From assembly GCF_009883055.1 (NCBI RefSeq), contig NZ_WWVR01000028.1, positions 231 through 43,767 on the forward strand: DNA of 43,537 nucleotides. Direction: 5' to 3'. The position numbers and the translations under genes were made by a program. Positions 7,526 through 16,690 of this stretch are shown one piece after another; position 1 is the first letter of the stretch, and the number at the start of each line of letters is the position of its first letter. The stretch is from Blautia sp. BIOML-A1. Lineage in GTDB: Bacteria; Bacillota; Clostridia; Lachnospirales; Lachnospiraceae. Below the pieces are notes generated by a model, which had not been told where the DNA came from, did no database searches, and worked only from the letters and a program-made list of their open reading frames with translations.

Positions 7526-8589
7526 TATGCTGCCTCCTTTTTCGTCTTTTTAAAACGACTGAATACACTTGTTTTGTCACCAATAAATTTAACTGCCAGG
7601 AACAGGATGATCATTCCCTGGATGATCGCTACAATCTCTTTCGGAACTGCAGTATACATATTGATACTGTCACTGCCTGTTTTCAGGGCTGCATAAAAGA
7701 TAGATGCGATTAAGATTCCAACCGGTGAGTGTCCTCCGAGAAGGGCGATCAGCATACCGTCCCATCCAAGACCCGGGTTAGCAGAAAATGTCAGAGTGTA
7801 TTTAAACTGGTCACTTAACATCCAGCCTGCACCTGCTATTCCGGAGAGTGCACCACTGATCAGCATCATAACGATGATTTTTTTTCCGACATTCATTCCT
7901 GTAGCTTCTGCAAATTCAGGATTTTTTCCAATAGCTGTGATTTCATATCCCAGTTTGGATTTCTTCATAATAAAGTACATGATCACCAGAATGATCATTG
8001 CGATCACAAAGAACATTGTCATTCTTGAAGAACCAAATCTTTTGAACATTACATTCTCATTGATCGTTGGTGTTGCCACATATCCTGCACTCTGATCCTT
8101 AAAAACGCCAGTTGTCAGAAATTCCAGAGTTTTGGAAACTGCATAGTTTAACATCAGCGTTACAACCATTTCATTTACATTGCATTTTGCCTTCAGAAGT
8201 GCCGGAATCAATGCGAACACCATTCCACAGGCAATTGCAACCAGAAAACAGATCAGTTTGCTTAAAAATGGATTTGAAATATTGAGATATGCTCCGGTGA
8301 TTCCTGCAAAGAATCCGCCCAGAAGCATCTGACCTTCCACACCCATATTGTACAGATTGGCTTTGAATGTGATCGCGATCGCAAGTCCTGTCAGAATAAG
8401 CGGAGATGCATAATGCAGGGTATTCATAAAGCCTTTTCCTGTTAACAGTGATTTCTGGATCAGTACACCGTAAGTTTCCAGTGGATTTTCTCCGATCGCG
8501 ACAATGATGAACGCGCCAAGAACAAATGCGAGAACTACCGGAAGTACAGAATTGACGATTCCTTTTACGATATTATCTTTCTTTTTCAT
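7525..8589 (-). CDS. ABC importer permease, BMP/nucleoside type (first permease, YufP-like)
   Basis: A 354-residue permease with multiple membrane segments and the family motifs LTGLAIAITFKANLYNMGVE and GWDGMLIALLGGHSP. I place the start at the ATG of MKKKDNIVKG (8589-8587) because AAAGGAGG lies nine bases upstream. A start seven codons earlier, at 8610, would leave that ribosome site inside the gene. The gene overlaps the 3' end of the ATPase by 17 bases and is coupled to the next permease. It forms the membrane channel with the second permease. Confidence 0.92.
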   Translation of the reverse strand: MKKKDNIVKGIVNSVLPVVLAFVLGAFIIVAIGENPLETYGVLIQKSLLTGKGFMNTLHYASPLILTGLAIAITFKANLYNMGVEGQMLLGGFFAGITGAYLNISNPFLSKLICFLVAIACGMVFALIPALLKAKCNVNEMVVTLMLNYAVSKTLEFLTTGVFKDQSAGYVATPTINENVMFKRFGSSRMTMFFVIAMIILVIMYFIMKKSKLGYEITAIGKNPEFAEATGMNVGKKIIVMMLISGALSGIAGAGWMLSDQFKYTLTFSANPGLGWDGMLIALLGGHSPVGILIASIFYAALKTGSDSINMYTAVPKEIVAIIQGMIILFLAVKFIGDKTSVFSRFKKTKKEAA

Positions 8590-10132
8590 GATCCTGTTCC
8601 TCCTTTCCAATTCCAGCCATCAGAAGTCCCATCGCAGCCATTGATACTTCCTTCGGTGATACTTCTCCCGAAATCTTACCTTTGTACATAACGATCACTC
8701 TGTCAGACAAACTCATGATCTCTGATAATTCACTTGAAATCAGAACAACTGTATTTCCTTCATCTCTGAATTTCAGGATCTGTTTGTGTATGAATTCAAT
8801 CGATCCGATATCAACGCCTCGTGTCGGCTGACAGGCTATCAGCATTTTCGGCTTCGCTGCAAGTTCCCTTGCGATGATGACCTTCTGTGCATTTCCTCCT
8901 GATAAATTTCCAATGTTACCATTTACATCACCAAGACGGATATCAAATTCCTTGATGTATTTATCTCTTTTGGCATTGATCACTTTCTTATCAAAGAGCC
9001 CGTATTTAAAGTTATCTTTGTCTCCGTGATAACCTGCTATACAGTTGTCAGCAACTGTCATTTCTCTACACAGTCCCTGTGCATATCGATCCTCAGGAAC
9101 AATTCCAAGACCTGCCTTTCTTAATTTCTCCGGCCACCAGTTTGTAACATCTTCTCCGCCAAAGACTACCGTTCCTCTTGTTGACTCCATCAAACCTGTC
9201 ATGAGTTTTACAAGCTCTGACTGTCCGTTTCCTTCAACACCGGCGATTCCAAGGATTTCTCCTTTATGTACCTCAAAGGACATATCGGATACGACTTCTT
9301 TTCCGTAATCATTTATTGTCGTAAGATTTTGTACTTTATACATAACTTCCGGATCGATCTTCTGTTTTCGCTCGTTATTCACAGTAAGAACAACATCTCT
9401 TCCGACCATCATCTGTGCCAGTTCACGTTCACTGGTATCTTTTTTCAGCACATTTCCGACAACCTTGCCATGCTTGATGACCGTGATACTGTCTGCCAGC
9501 TCCATAACCTCTCTCAGCTTATGCGTGATGACAATGATCGTCTTTCCCTGTTCCTTCAGATTCTTCAGAGTCACCATCAATTCGTCAACTTCCTGAGATG
9601 TAAGTACAGCTGTTGGCTCATCCAGGATCAGTATATCTACGTTTCTGTATAACATCTTGAGTATCTCTACTCTCTGACGACCCCCGACAGAAATATCTTC
9701 AATCTTATCCGTTGCATTTAATTCAAAATGATTTTCCTGGATCAGCTTCTCAACTCTCTTAATTTCTTCTTTCTGATCAATAAATGGAGTTTTCATTCCA
9801 TTTTTATTCTGTGTAATTTCCGCACCCAACAATATATTTTCATATACGGTCAGAGACGGCACCAGCTTAAAATGCTGGTGCACCATCCCTATTCCGTTTG
9901 CGATCGCATCAATCGGACTGTTTAATGTGACCTCTTTACCCCGAATCAGGATTTTTCCACTTGTTGGCTGCAGCAATCCGTAGAGCATATTCATCATTGT
10001 AGATTTTCCCGCACCGTTTTCACCTACAATACATTTAATTTCCCGTTCTTTTACATCCAGATTGATATGATCATTCGCAACAAAATCGTTAAATTTTTTG
10101 GTCAGATCAATCGTCTGTATCATGCTGTTCAT
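8573..10132 (-). CDS. Double-domain ABC ATPase of BMP/nucleoside importer (YufO/MglA-like)
   Basis: The 519-residue protein has two fused ATPase domains. Domain 1 shows Walker A GENGAGKST, the Q-loop region MVHQHFKLVP, signature SVGGRQRVEI and Walker B ILILDEPTAVLT. Domain 2 has the degenerate Walker A GVEGNGQSE, signature NLSGGNAQK and ACQPTRGVDIG in place of the usual LDEPT. This asymmetry is normal for sugar/nucleoside importers of this class. The start is chosen from AAAGGGGG seven bases before the ATG. It powers uptake together with the two permeases that follow. Confidence 0.95.
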   Translation of the reverse strand: MNSMIQTIDLTKKFNDFVANDHINLDVKEREIKCIVGENGAGKSTMMNMLYGLLQPTSGKILIRGKEVTLNSPIDAIANGIGMVHQHFKLVPSLTVYENILLGAEITQNKNGMKTPFIDQKEEIKRVEKLIQENHFELNATDKIEDISVGGRQRVEILKMLYRNVDILILDEPTAVLTSQEVDELMVTLKNLKEQGKTIIVITHKLREVMELADSITVIKHGKVVGNVLKKDTSERELAQMMVGRDVVLTVNNERKQKIDPEVMYKVQNLTTINDYGKEVVSDMSFEVHKGEILGIAGVEGNGQSELVKLMTGLMESTRGTVVFGGEDVTNWWPEKLRKAGLGIVPEDRYAQGLCREMTVADNCIAGYHGDKDNFKYGLFDKKVINAKRDKYIKEFDIRLGDVNGNIGNLSGGNAQKVIIARELAAKPKMLIACQPTRGVDIGSIEFIHKQILKFRDEGNTVVLISSELSEIMSLSDRVIVMYKGKISGEVSPKEVSMAAMGLLMAGIGKEEQDHEKER

Positions 10133-10159
10133 ATTGCTGCCCCCTTTCTGCTAAAACAA

Positions 10160-11374
10160 TTATTTCACTGTAACATTCGGGCATTTAGAAGCATCGAATT
10201 CTTCTCCACTCTGTGCATCCGTTACTACAATTGTTCCATCTGAGATCTTATCCTCTACATCTTTGATCTCAGCTTTGATCTCTTCCCATTTTTCTTCTCC
10301 GCTTTCCTGTACATGTTTGCTGATCTCAGCAAGGTCTGTAATAGAAGCAGCTCCTGAAGCCAAGGAATAGGTCTGTGCAGCATCCATCTCAGAAAGTTTT
10401 CCGTCTACTGCTTCTTTTACAATGTCATATACCGGTACTTCTGTGTTCTTGATAACACTTGTCAGGATATATCCTGGCTGCTGATCGTCTTTATTTGCAT
10501 CTACCTGAATAGCAAGTTTTCCTTCTTCTTTTGCCTTTGATGCAACACCATCACCTACAGAACCTGCTACAGCGAATACAATGTTGGCTCCCTGGTTGTA
10601 ATAAGTTCCGGCAACTGTACTTCCTGTTGCTGAATCAGCAAAACCTGCGTCGTATTTTGCATAATAGTCATAATTTACGCCTAACTTTTCTGCTTCGTAG
10701 TTTACACCTTCAATGTATCCATAAGAAAATACTGTGATACCATTTGAGTTTGTTCCTCCGATAAATCCTACGGAACGTCCGCCATCATCTGCCGGTGTGA
10801 AGTTATACTCGTCTGTACCAAACAATGTCTCCGTGTTTTCATTAACCAGTGTAGTAAGTGCACCTGCCACAAAGGATGCCTGCTGTACATCAAAGAGAAC
10901 GCTGATTACATTTTTGTGAATGACATTTCCGTTTTCATCTTGATTCGGATTGTCGTTTACACAAACGAAGGTTGTGTCCGGATACATCTCTGCGATCGGT
11001 TTGGAACCGCCGGTTCCCTGGATCAGTGCTTCGAAATCGTATTCCAGGTTAAAGATCAGGTTGTATCCATCATCAGCTAAGGATTCCAGTGCCTGCGGTA
11101 CTCCGGTTGTCGGCTCGACAACTTTATATTCAATACCGAATTCCTCAGCTGCTTTCTTGGCACCTTCTACAGCAGACTGGTTATATCCATTATCATTCTG
11201 TCCTGCCGCGGAACAAATGATGGCAACCTTTACATCACTGTTCTTTTTGTCTGCCTTTGTTTCTGTTTTTGTCTCTGCTTCTGTCTCCGTCTTTCCCCCA
11301 CATGCTGTCAAGCTTCCCGCCATCATTGTCATCACCAGTAAACATCCAAGTGCCTGTACTGCTCGTTTCTTCAT
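10160..11374 (-). CDS. BMP-family substrate-binding lipoprotein (nucleoside-type ABC importer)
   Basis: The first gene of the operon, 404 residues. A lipoprotein signal peptide ends in SLTACGG with the lipid-accepting Cys25, followed by a Thr/Glu/Lys linker of about 20 residues. The binding domain has BMP/PnrA landmarks: GQNDNGYNQSAVEGAKKA, VVEPTTG, GRSVGFIGGTN and the TYYNQGANIVFAVAGSVGDG segment. Relatives such as PnrA and BmpA bind purine nucleosides or other nucleosides. It acts at the outer face of the membrane and delivers ligand to the permeases. A palindromic candidate operator and a promoter lie upstream. Confidence 0.94.
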   Translation of the reverse strand: MKKRAVQALGCLLVMTMMAGSLTACGGKTETEAETKTETKADKKNSDVKVAIICSAAGQNDNGYNQSAVEGAKKAAEEFGIEYKVVEPTTGVPQALESLADDGYNLIFNLEYDFEALIQGTGGSKPIAEMYPDTTFVCVNDNPNQDENGNVIHKNVISVLFDVQQASFVAGALTTLVNENTETLFGTDEYNFTPADDGGRSVGFIGGTNSNGITVFSYGYIEGVNYEAEKLGVNYDYYAKYDAGFADSATGSTVAGTYYNQGANIVFAVAGSVGDGVASKAKEEGKLAIQVDANKDDQQPGYILTSVIKNTEVPVYDIVKEAVDGKLSEMDAAQTYSLASGAASITDLAEISKHVQESGEEKWEEIKAEIKDVEDKISDGTIVVTDAQSGEEFDASKCPNVTVK

Positions 11375-11398
11375 TTATTTTCCTCCTTTTGTTATGAT

Positions 11399-11414
11399 GT
11401 CATGTCGTCATGAC
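11399..11414. promoter_or_regulatory. Candidate operator for the GntR regulator
   Basis: A perfect inverted repeat, GTCATG and CATGAC separated by TCGT, lies just downstream of the predicted transcription start of the operon and about 25 bases before the BMP start codon. Position and symmetry suit a GntR repressor site. The link to the operon's own regulator is inference. Confidence 0.45.
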
Positions 11415-11431
11415 CAGTTGAGTTTTTCTAT

Positions 11432-11460
11432 AATATACCTCACCGCTTCCAAAAAGTAAA
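11432..11460 (-). promoter_or_regulatory. Sigma-A-type promoter of the nucleoside-type operon
   Basis: On the minus strand TTTACT and TATATT are separated by 17 bases; an overlapping TATTAT two bases on could serve instead. It lies about 60 bases before the BMP gene. The spacer contains TTGGAAGCGGTGAGG, which resembles a catabolite (cre) site but misses its last two consensus bases. Confidence 0.6.
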
Positions 11461-11604
11461 GACCTTTATTTATTTTTGTCATATATAGCAATTTTATATC
11501 CGTTTTATTGTATGTTTTTCACAATTTGCCCCTTTTATATTTGGATTTTCGCATATAACAAGTGACAATACCACCTGCTTTCATGGACAATACCTGTTGA
11601 AATT
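11461..11604. other. AT-rich intergenic region with a spaced direct repeat
   Basis: This stretch lies between the operon promoter and the terminator of the gene before it. The nine bases GACAATACC occur twice, at 11564-11572 and 11586-11594, exactly 22 bases apart, which puts both on one face of the helix. No open frame of note is present. The repeat could be an activator site upstream of the promoter, though it is about 100 bases from the -35 box. Confidence 0.4.
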
Positions 11605-11641
11605 TCCAAAAGAAAAAAGTGTACACCTGGTGTACACTTTT
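11605..11641 (-). terminator. Rho-independent terminator formed by a perfect 27-bp palindrome
   Basis: AAAAGTGTACACC and GGTGTACACTTTT flank a single central base at 11615-11641. On the minus strand the stem runs into TTTTTTCTTTT, so it should terminate transcription from the ATPase gene at 11721. The plus strand has only four T. The symmetry also allows a protein-binding role. Confidence 0.75.
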
Positions 11642-11720
11642 GGGGTAATACGGGATCTCTATCCTTCGATTTTCATCATAACCTTACACTTCTTTTTATA
11701 ACATACAATGCCATACAAAA

Positions 11721-13187
11721 TTACTGCCATTTTAGATTGCCCGGCTGCAAAAGTGTCAGTAGTGTTTCATATACATCTTCATTTTGTTTGACGATTATGG
11801 AAAGCTCCTCCTTTGCCTGATTCAGCTGATGGAACAGGCTGCGGACTTCGGATTCTTTTCCTTCACAGAAATATCTGGAGCGAAGATAGCCGTTTTTATC
11901 ATAATAATAACGATCATCCAGTACAGTAACAAGGCATTTTGTATCCCTGACAGCAGTCATCTCCATTTCATGGTACCTGGTACAGACCAGTGGTCTGTAC
12001 TGATATCCCTGACTGGTATAATCCTTCAGCAGCATCTCTGCCTCACCCTCGTCATTTGCATATACAGCAGAAACATGGGGATAGAAATTGGCTGTTTTTC
12101 TTCCCGTATAATGCATCATGTTCTGAATGAATGAGGACAGTTCTGCATTGGTCCGAATCCGGTTAGTCAAATGAAATATCTGGATCTCCGGCAGATTTTC
12201 TATAAATTTTATGGTATCTGTGCCTAATTCATCCGGACATATGGCATCTTCAGAGTCACTGGAAAAGATGAGTGGAAAATGTCCATTATACTGTTTTAAC
12301 AAAATCTGCAGTTTTTCGGCAGAAAGTAAATGTGTCTCATCTACCAGAACTGCGCTGTAAGCTTCCAGCGATACTTCTTCTGTCAGCTGGTCATCTGCCA
12401 GGAAATCAATACGCCTCAAACGTTCATGTAAAATTTTCCATTCGCTGCCGGCATTTCCGCAGTGAATGATCAGAACCTTTTGACGTCTGGACAGTTTCAT
12501 GGCAATATCATAAAGAAGAAGCGTTTTTCCTGTTCCGGGAAGACCCGTGAAACAAAAATATCCATATCGCCCGATACGAAGCTTCTTCAAAATCTGACGC
12601 TGGATATCTCTCTGCTGGGATGTCAGGAAATATTCTTTTTTCAGGAAACGGGCCGGCTCTGAGACCGGAGAAATCAGGTACAGCTCTGCCTGAAACAGAT
12701 CATCAATATCTCTCCGATAGTCGTCACTCTCTCTCTGCAGTGCCCTGCACAGATCCTTCCAGTCTGCGTCCACAATGTGGTCATGATTGGTAAGTCTTAC
12801 AAGCCTGTCCTGACTGCTGATATAGGTGTAAGACTGTATGGTGCAGCCCAGGACAGAAAGATAGTAACGGTTTTGCATGAGCTGTTTGCGGATTGCTTCA
12901 TCAGAAACAACTCCGCTTTTCAATTCGATATTGATAATCTGATCCTCTTTGATCTGAAGAAGATCGAATTCTTTTCCAAGTCTGGGAATCTGATAAGAAT
13001 AAAAGAAACGCAGAGAATATACGTCATCCATGTGTGCCTCCAGTCGACGCACCAGCGACTTCATACTTTCCAGTTCCCATTCCCGTATTTTCAGAAAGTG
13101 CTCTCTGTCTGACAATTGGCGTTCCAGTTTTGACAGAGAGGATAAATTCTGATTTCTTGTGATCGTGTATATGGATATGGATCTCAT
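11721..13187 (-). CDS. Nuclease-like domain fused to DUF2075/superfamily-1-like P-loop ATPase
   Basis: A 488-residue protein not assigned to a named gene. Residues 65-95 resemble a NERD-type PD-(D/E)XK nuclease core: GKEFDLL (Glu73, Asp75), then NIELKSG (Glu88, Lys90). Residues 205-480 look like a DUF2075/superfamily-1 helicase ATPase, with Walker A GLPGTGKT (215-222), Walker B VLVDETHLL (Asp283, Glu284) and SSDSED near 310. The later helicase motifs are altered. The usual GQE-type motif V is replaced by AVRDTKCLVTVLDD, and where related proteins have a TR-RE arginine motif this one reads LFHQLNQAKEEL. ATP binding is likely, strand separation doubtful. It follows the Nudix gene by 11 bases. 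A nucleic-acid surveillance or defence role is possible but unsupported. Confidence 0.6.
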   Translation of the reverse strand: MRSISIYTITRNQNLSSLSKLERQLSDREHFLKIREWELESMKSLVRRLEAHMDDVYSLRFFYSYQIPRLGKEFDLLQIKEDQIINIELKSGVVSDEAIRKQLMQNRYYLSVLGCTIQSYTYISSQDRLVRLTNHDHIVDADWKDLCRALQRESDDYRRDIDDLFQAELYLISPVSEPARFLKKEYFLTSQQRDIQRQILKKLRIGRYGYFCFTGLPGTGKTLLLYDIAMKLSRRQKVLIIHCGNAGSEWKILHERLRRIDFLADDQLTEEVSLEAYSAVLVDETHLLSAEKLQILLKQYNGHFPLIFSSDSEDAICPDELGTDTIKFIENLPEIQIFHLTNRIRTNAELSSFIQNMMHYTGRKTANFYPHVSAVYANDEGEAEMLLKDYTSQGYQYRPLVCTRYHEMEMTAVRDTKCLVTVLDDRYYYDKNGYLRSRYFCEGKESEVRSLFHQLNQAKEELSIIVKQNEDVYETLLTLLQPGNLKWQ

Positions 13188-13198
13188 GGCTTCTGCCT

Positions 13199-13660
13199 TT
13201 AATAAAGATTGATTTGCTTGTTTATCAGTTTCTCACCTTCATACTGCAGTTTCACAGAGAAAAATCTCTCATCTCCTGAAAGAAGCAGTTCAAGAAAGAC
13301 TTTGTCCCCCTCCCATGTTGGCAGTGTCGGCACTATCGCTTTATCCACCCAGCTAAGATCTCCTTCATTACATTCTATCAGTTCACCGGCATATTCGTCT
13401 GCAGTAAATACACACATAAGCTCTGGTTCACATTCGCTGCTTATAAATGTGACCAGACCACGAAATTTATAGGACAACAGTGTCAGTCCTGTTTCTTCCT
13501 TTACCTCACGCACAAGACATTCCTCCGGGGATTCTATGCCTTCTGCATGTCCGCCAACTCCAATCCACTTTCCCTGGTTTATATCATTCTGTTTTTTTAC
13601 TCTGTGCAGCATCAGATACTGATTATTATTTTCTATGTAACATAAGGTTGTTATTTTCAT
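13199..13660 (-). CDS. Nudix hydrolase (MutT / 8-oxo-dGTP diphosphatase-like)
   Basis: The 153-residue product carries a full Nudix box, GGHAEGIESPEECL followed by VREVKEETGL (G-x5-E-x7-REVxEExG), about residues 36-60. The N-terminal KITTLCYIENNNQYLMLHR strand is typical of MutT-like members annotated as 8-oxo-dGTP diphosphatases. It cleaves nucleoside diphosphates linked to another moiety, Mg-dependent, in the cytoplasm. GGAGAG lies five bases before the ATG. It probably forms a two-gene unit with the nuclease/ATPase gene, which begins 11 bases after its stop. Specific substrate not readable. Confidence 0.9.
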   Translation of the reverse strand: MKITTLCYIENNNQYLMLHRVKKQNDINQGKWIGVGGHAEGIESPEECLVREVKEETGLTLLSYKFRGLVTFISSECEPELMCVFTADEYAGELIECNEGDLSWVDKAIVPTLPTWEGDKVFLELLLSGDERFFSVKLQYEGEKLINKQINLY

Positions 13661-13722
13661 TTTGTCTCTCCAGTTTCTTCTATGACTGATTCTTCTTACA
13701 TTACCCGAAGCATCCTTCCGGA

Positions 13723-16686
13723 TTATATTCCTTCATTTCCAAATATATTCTGCAGAGTATGCGTCAGTTCTTCGATGACAATAGGCTTGGAAAGGAACCC
13801 GTTCATACCGCAGCTCAGTGCTGTCCTTCTGTCCTCATCAAACGCATTGGCGGTCATTGCAAATATCGGAATCTGAGCCAGTGCAGGATTCTCCAGTGCA
13901 CGAATATGTCCGGTGGCCTCATATCCATTCATGACAGGCATCTGTACATCCATCAGCACCAGATCATAATCTCCCGGTGTTGAGCGATAAATCTTCTCTA
14001 CGGCAATGGCACCATTTTCCGCTGTGTCGACCTGGAATCCATATTCCCTGAGGATTTCTACAGCGATCTCACGATTAAGCTCGTTATCCTCTACAAGAAG
14101 GATGTGCTTATCTGTAAAATCAGAACTTTCTCTCGGAAGAATCTCATCATCATTCTCTCCCTGCTGCTTTCCGATCGCGGTCATCAGCGTCTCTCTGAGA
14201 TCTGACATAAACATCGGCTTGGAGCAGAATGCAGTGACTCCGGCAGCCCTTGCTTCTACTTCAATTTCTGACCAGTCATAGGCTGTCAGGATAATGATCG
14301 GTGTATCATCCCCGAGTCCGCGAATCTGGCGGGTAACTTCAATACCGTTCATATCCGGCAGACGCCAGTCGATGATATAGGCATGAAAAGCATCCCCCAG
14401 TTCCATGGACTGTCGGGCACGAAGAACGGCTTCTTTACCGGACAGCGTCCATTCCGAACGCATTCCCACCTTCACAAGCATCTTTGTCACACTGTCACAG
14501 GTATTAAAATCATCGTCTACCACCAGAGCCTTCAATCCCTCCAGCTCTGCGATCTTTTCTTCACGATGATGTTCCGGCTGGATACGCAGTGCCAGACGGA
14601 CAATAAATTCACTGCCCTTCCCCTGCTCAGTCTGAACATCAATGGTACCGCCCATCATATCCACAATGTTTTTGGTGATAGCCATACCAAGTCCCGTACC
14701 CTGGATCCGGCTGACCGTGGAGGTCCGCTCACGTTCAAATGGTGAAAAAATCCTCTGCGCAAACTCCTGGCTCATACCGATTCCATTGTCTTTCACTCGA
14801 ATCTCATACAGACCGCTGTCTCTCTGTTTACCTGGAAACTGTTTGATCCGGACAGAAACGGTCCCGCCTGCAGGAGTAAACTTAACGGCATTGGATAACA
14901 GGTTCAAAAGGACCTGGTTCAGTCGTGTCTTGTCGCAATACACATCTTCATCCGTTACGTCCATGGCATCCATATAGAGTTCCAGCTGTTTTGCATGGAT
15001 CTGCCCGCTGACAATCGTCTTTAGGTCATGAAGAATCTCGGACAGACTGACTTCGGTCTCTTCGAGATGGATTTTACCGCTCTCAATACGGCTCATATCC
15101 AGCACATCATTGATAAGAGAAAGCAGATGATTGCTGGAGGAGAGAATCTTGCCTAAGTAATCCTTAACCTTTTCTCTGTTATTGATATTGCTTACAGCAA
15201 GAGTAGTAAACCCAATAATCGCATTCATTGGTGTCCGGATGTCGTGAGACATATTGGAGAGGAAGGTGCTCTTTGCCCGGTTTGCAGTCTCTGCAGCATG
15301 AACAGCCTCCGAAAGTGCCTGATTCATTTTCTTATCGGCTGTACGGTCTGACATAACCAGGATATATTTCTTTTTTCCGTTTACTTCGCTGCCCATAGCA
15401 ACAATATGGAACCAACGCCGCTCTCTGGTTTTCTGATGAATATACTCAAAATCCCATTCTTTCTGTTCATCCGTCGAAATCCCCGCCAGACAATTCTTTG
15501 TACGATTCCCGGTCTCCTTAGGCTGCAGTTTTGCCAGGACATGAACATCCTCCTGAAGCTGTTCTATCGTAATGCCCAACAGTTTATTTACATTCGGACT
15601 GATGTAATCTGCCTTATATGTTCTGGCATCCAGCATGAGAAAGACATCCTCCACATTCATAGAAAGCTTTTTAAAAAGTTCATCCCGATACAGGATTTCT
15701 GTATCCTTTTTCTTCAGGCTTACACTGCTCTTTTTGAGGATAAGTCCAATGATAAACAGCGTAACGCAAAGCATCACTGCCCCCACAAGGAGCATGGTAG
15801 TGAACTGCAGAGTATTCATACTGGTATTGACGATATCCGTCGGGACCAGCCCCAGCAATGTCCAGTCCTGGATTTTTGACTTTTCATAAACCAGATAGTA
15901 ATCCTTTCCATCCAGCTTAACAAGCATTGCATCGGTACGTCCCTCTTTGAACTGGTCTGAGAGTTCAAGGATTATTTCTTCAGAAATATCTGAATGCTCT
16001 CTGAGAACACCAAAGAAATTATATACTGTCCCCCAGGATTCATTCGAATGGTCGATCACTACACGACCATCTGAATGGACGACATAGCTTTTTGCATTTC
16101 CCTGAAAGGCAGAAATATCCAGTACTTTTACAATATCGGCATTTTCATAGGCAATCGCAATGGCATCATATTCAAATCCCTGATAGGTTCCATACGCCCT
16201 GGGACTGACAAATACAAGCATCTGAGATTTCCCGGGAAGTGCCACATTTGTTATGAGGTCCTTTCCCTGCCTTATCTCATCCTCGAGATTTTCCTGTAAT
16301 CCAAGATATCCCGTCTTACCTGTTGCCATCTTATAATTGCCGTCAGCCTACAGAAAATAGAACGATAAAAAGCCTGCCTCTTCCTGTGCCTTATCTATGT
16401 ACTCACGAATTTCACTTTCGTCGGAAGTATTCGTCAGATACTCACTCCACATATGCAGATAGGTCAGATTTTTATCCGCCAGTTCACTTAACAGATTATT
16501 GGACTGGTGAAAAACTTCTGTCAGATGAGAAACACTTTCCTTATAAATCGTCCGTGACACAAAGTCAGAATATTGGAGGCCGCCACAGACAACTCCTATA
16601 AGCAAAACAACAAAAGCTGCTATTCCTAATCGATTTCTTCTAAAAAACTTCTTCTTTCTTTTCGTAGTATGATTCGTACTGCCCAT
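13723..16686 (-). pseudogene. Hybrid sensor histidine kinase with two receiver domains, split by an in-frame amber codon
   Basis: Two frames, 16686-16348 (112 codons) and 16329-13723 (868 codons), are the same reading frame separated by a TAG at 16350-16348 and six sense codons. Read through, the protein is about 987 residues: N-terminal membrane helix, extracytoplasmic Cache-like sensor, second helix (about 175-200 of the long piece), PAS domain (205-325), HisKA with NMSHDIRTPMNA (His362), HATPase with NLLSNAVKFTPAG, and receivers with YIIDWRLPDMNG and LVLMDVQMPVMNG. The nonsense codon falls inside the sensor (FYFL-stop-ADGNYK), so only a sensor stub and, if internal initiation occurs, a kinase with half a sensor are made. 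It follows the solute-binding lipoprotein by four bases and would normally receive its signal. Sequencing error or recent mutation are both possible. Confidence 0.85.
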
Positions 16687-16690
16687 CCTT

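Noticed and set aside
8590..8610. Upstream start of the first ABC permease giving seven extra residues
   Set aside because: The strong ribosome site AAAGGAGG lies inside the proposed extension and is correctly spaced only for the ATG at 8589.
11438..11453. Catabolite-repression (cre) site in the nucleoside operon promoter
   Set aside because: It matches the first part of the consensus but misses the terminal CA/CW bases; kept only as a remark in the promoter entry.
13661..13722. Hairpin CCGGAAG/CTTCGGG after the histidine kinase as a terminator
   Set aside because: One mismatch in a short stem and no T run on either strand.
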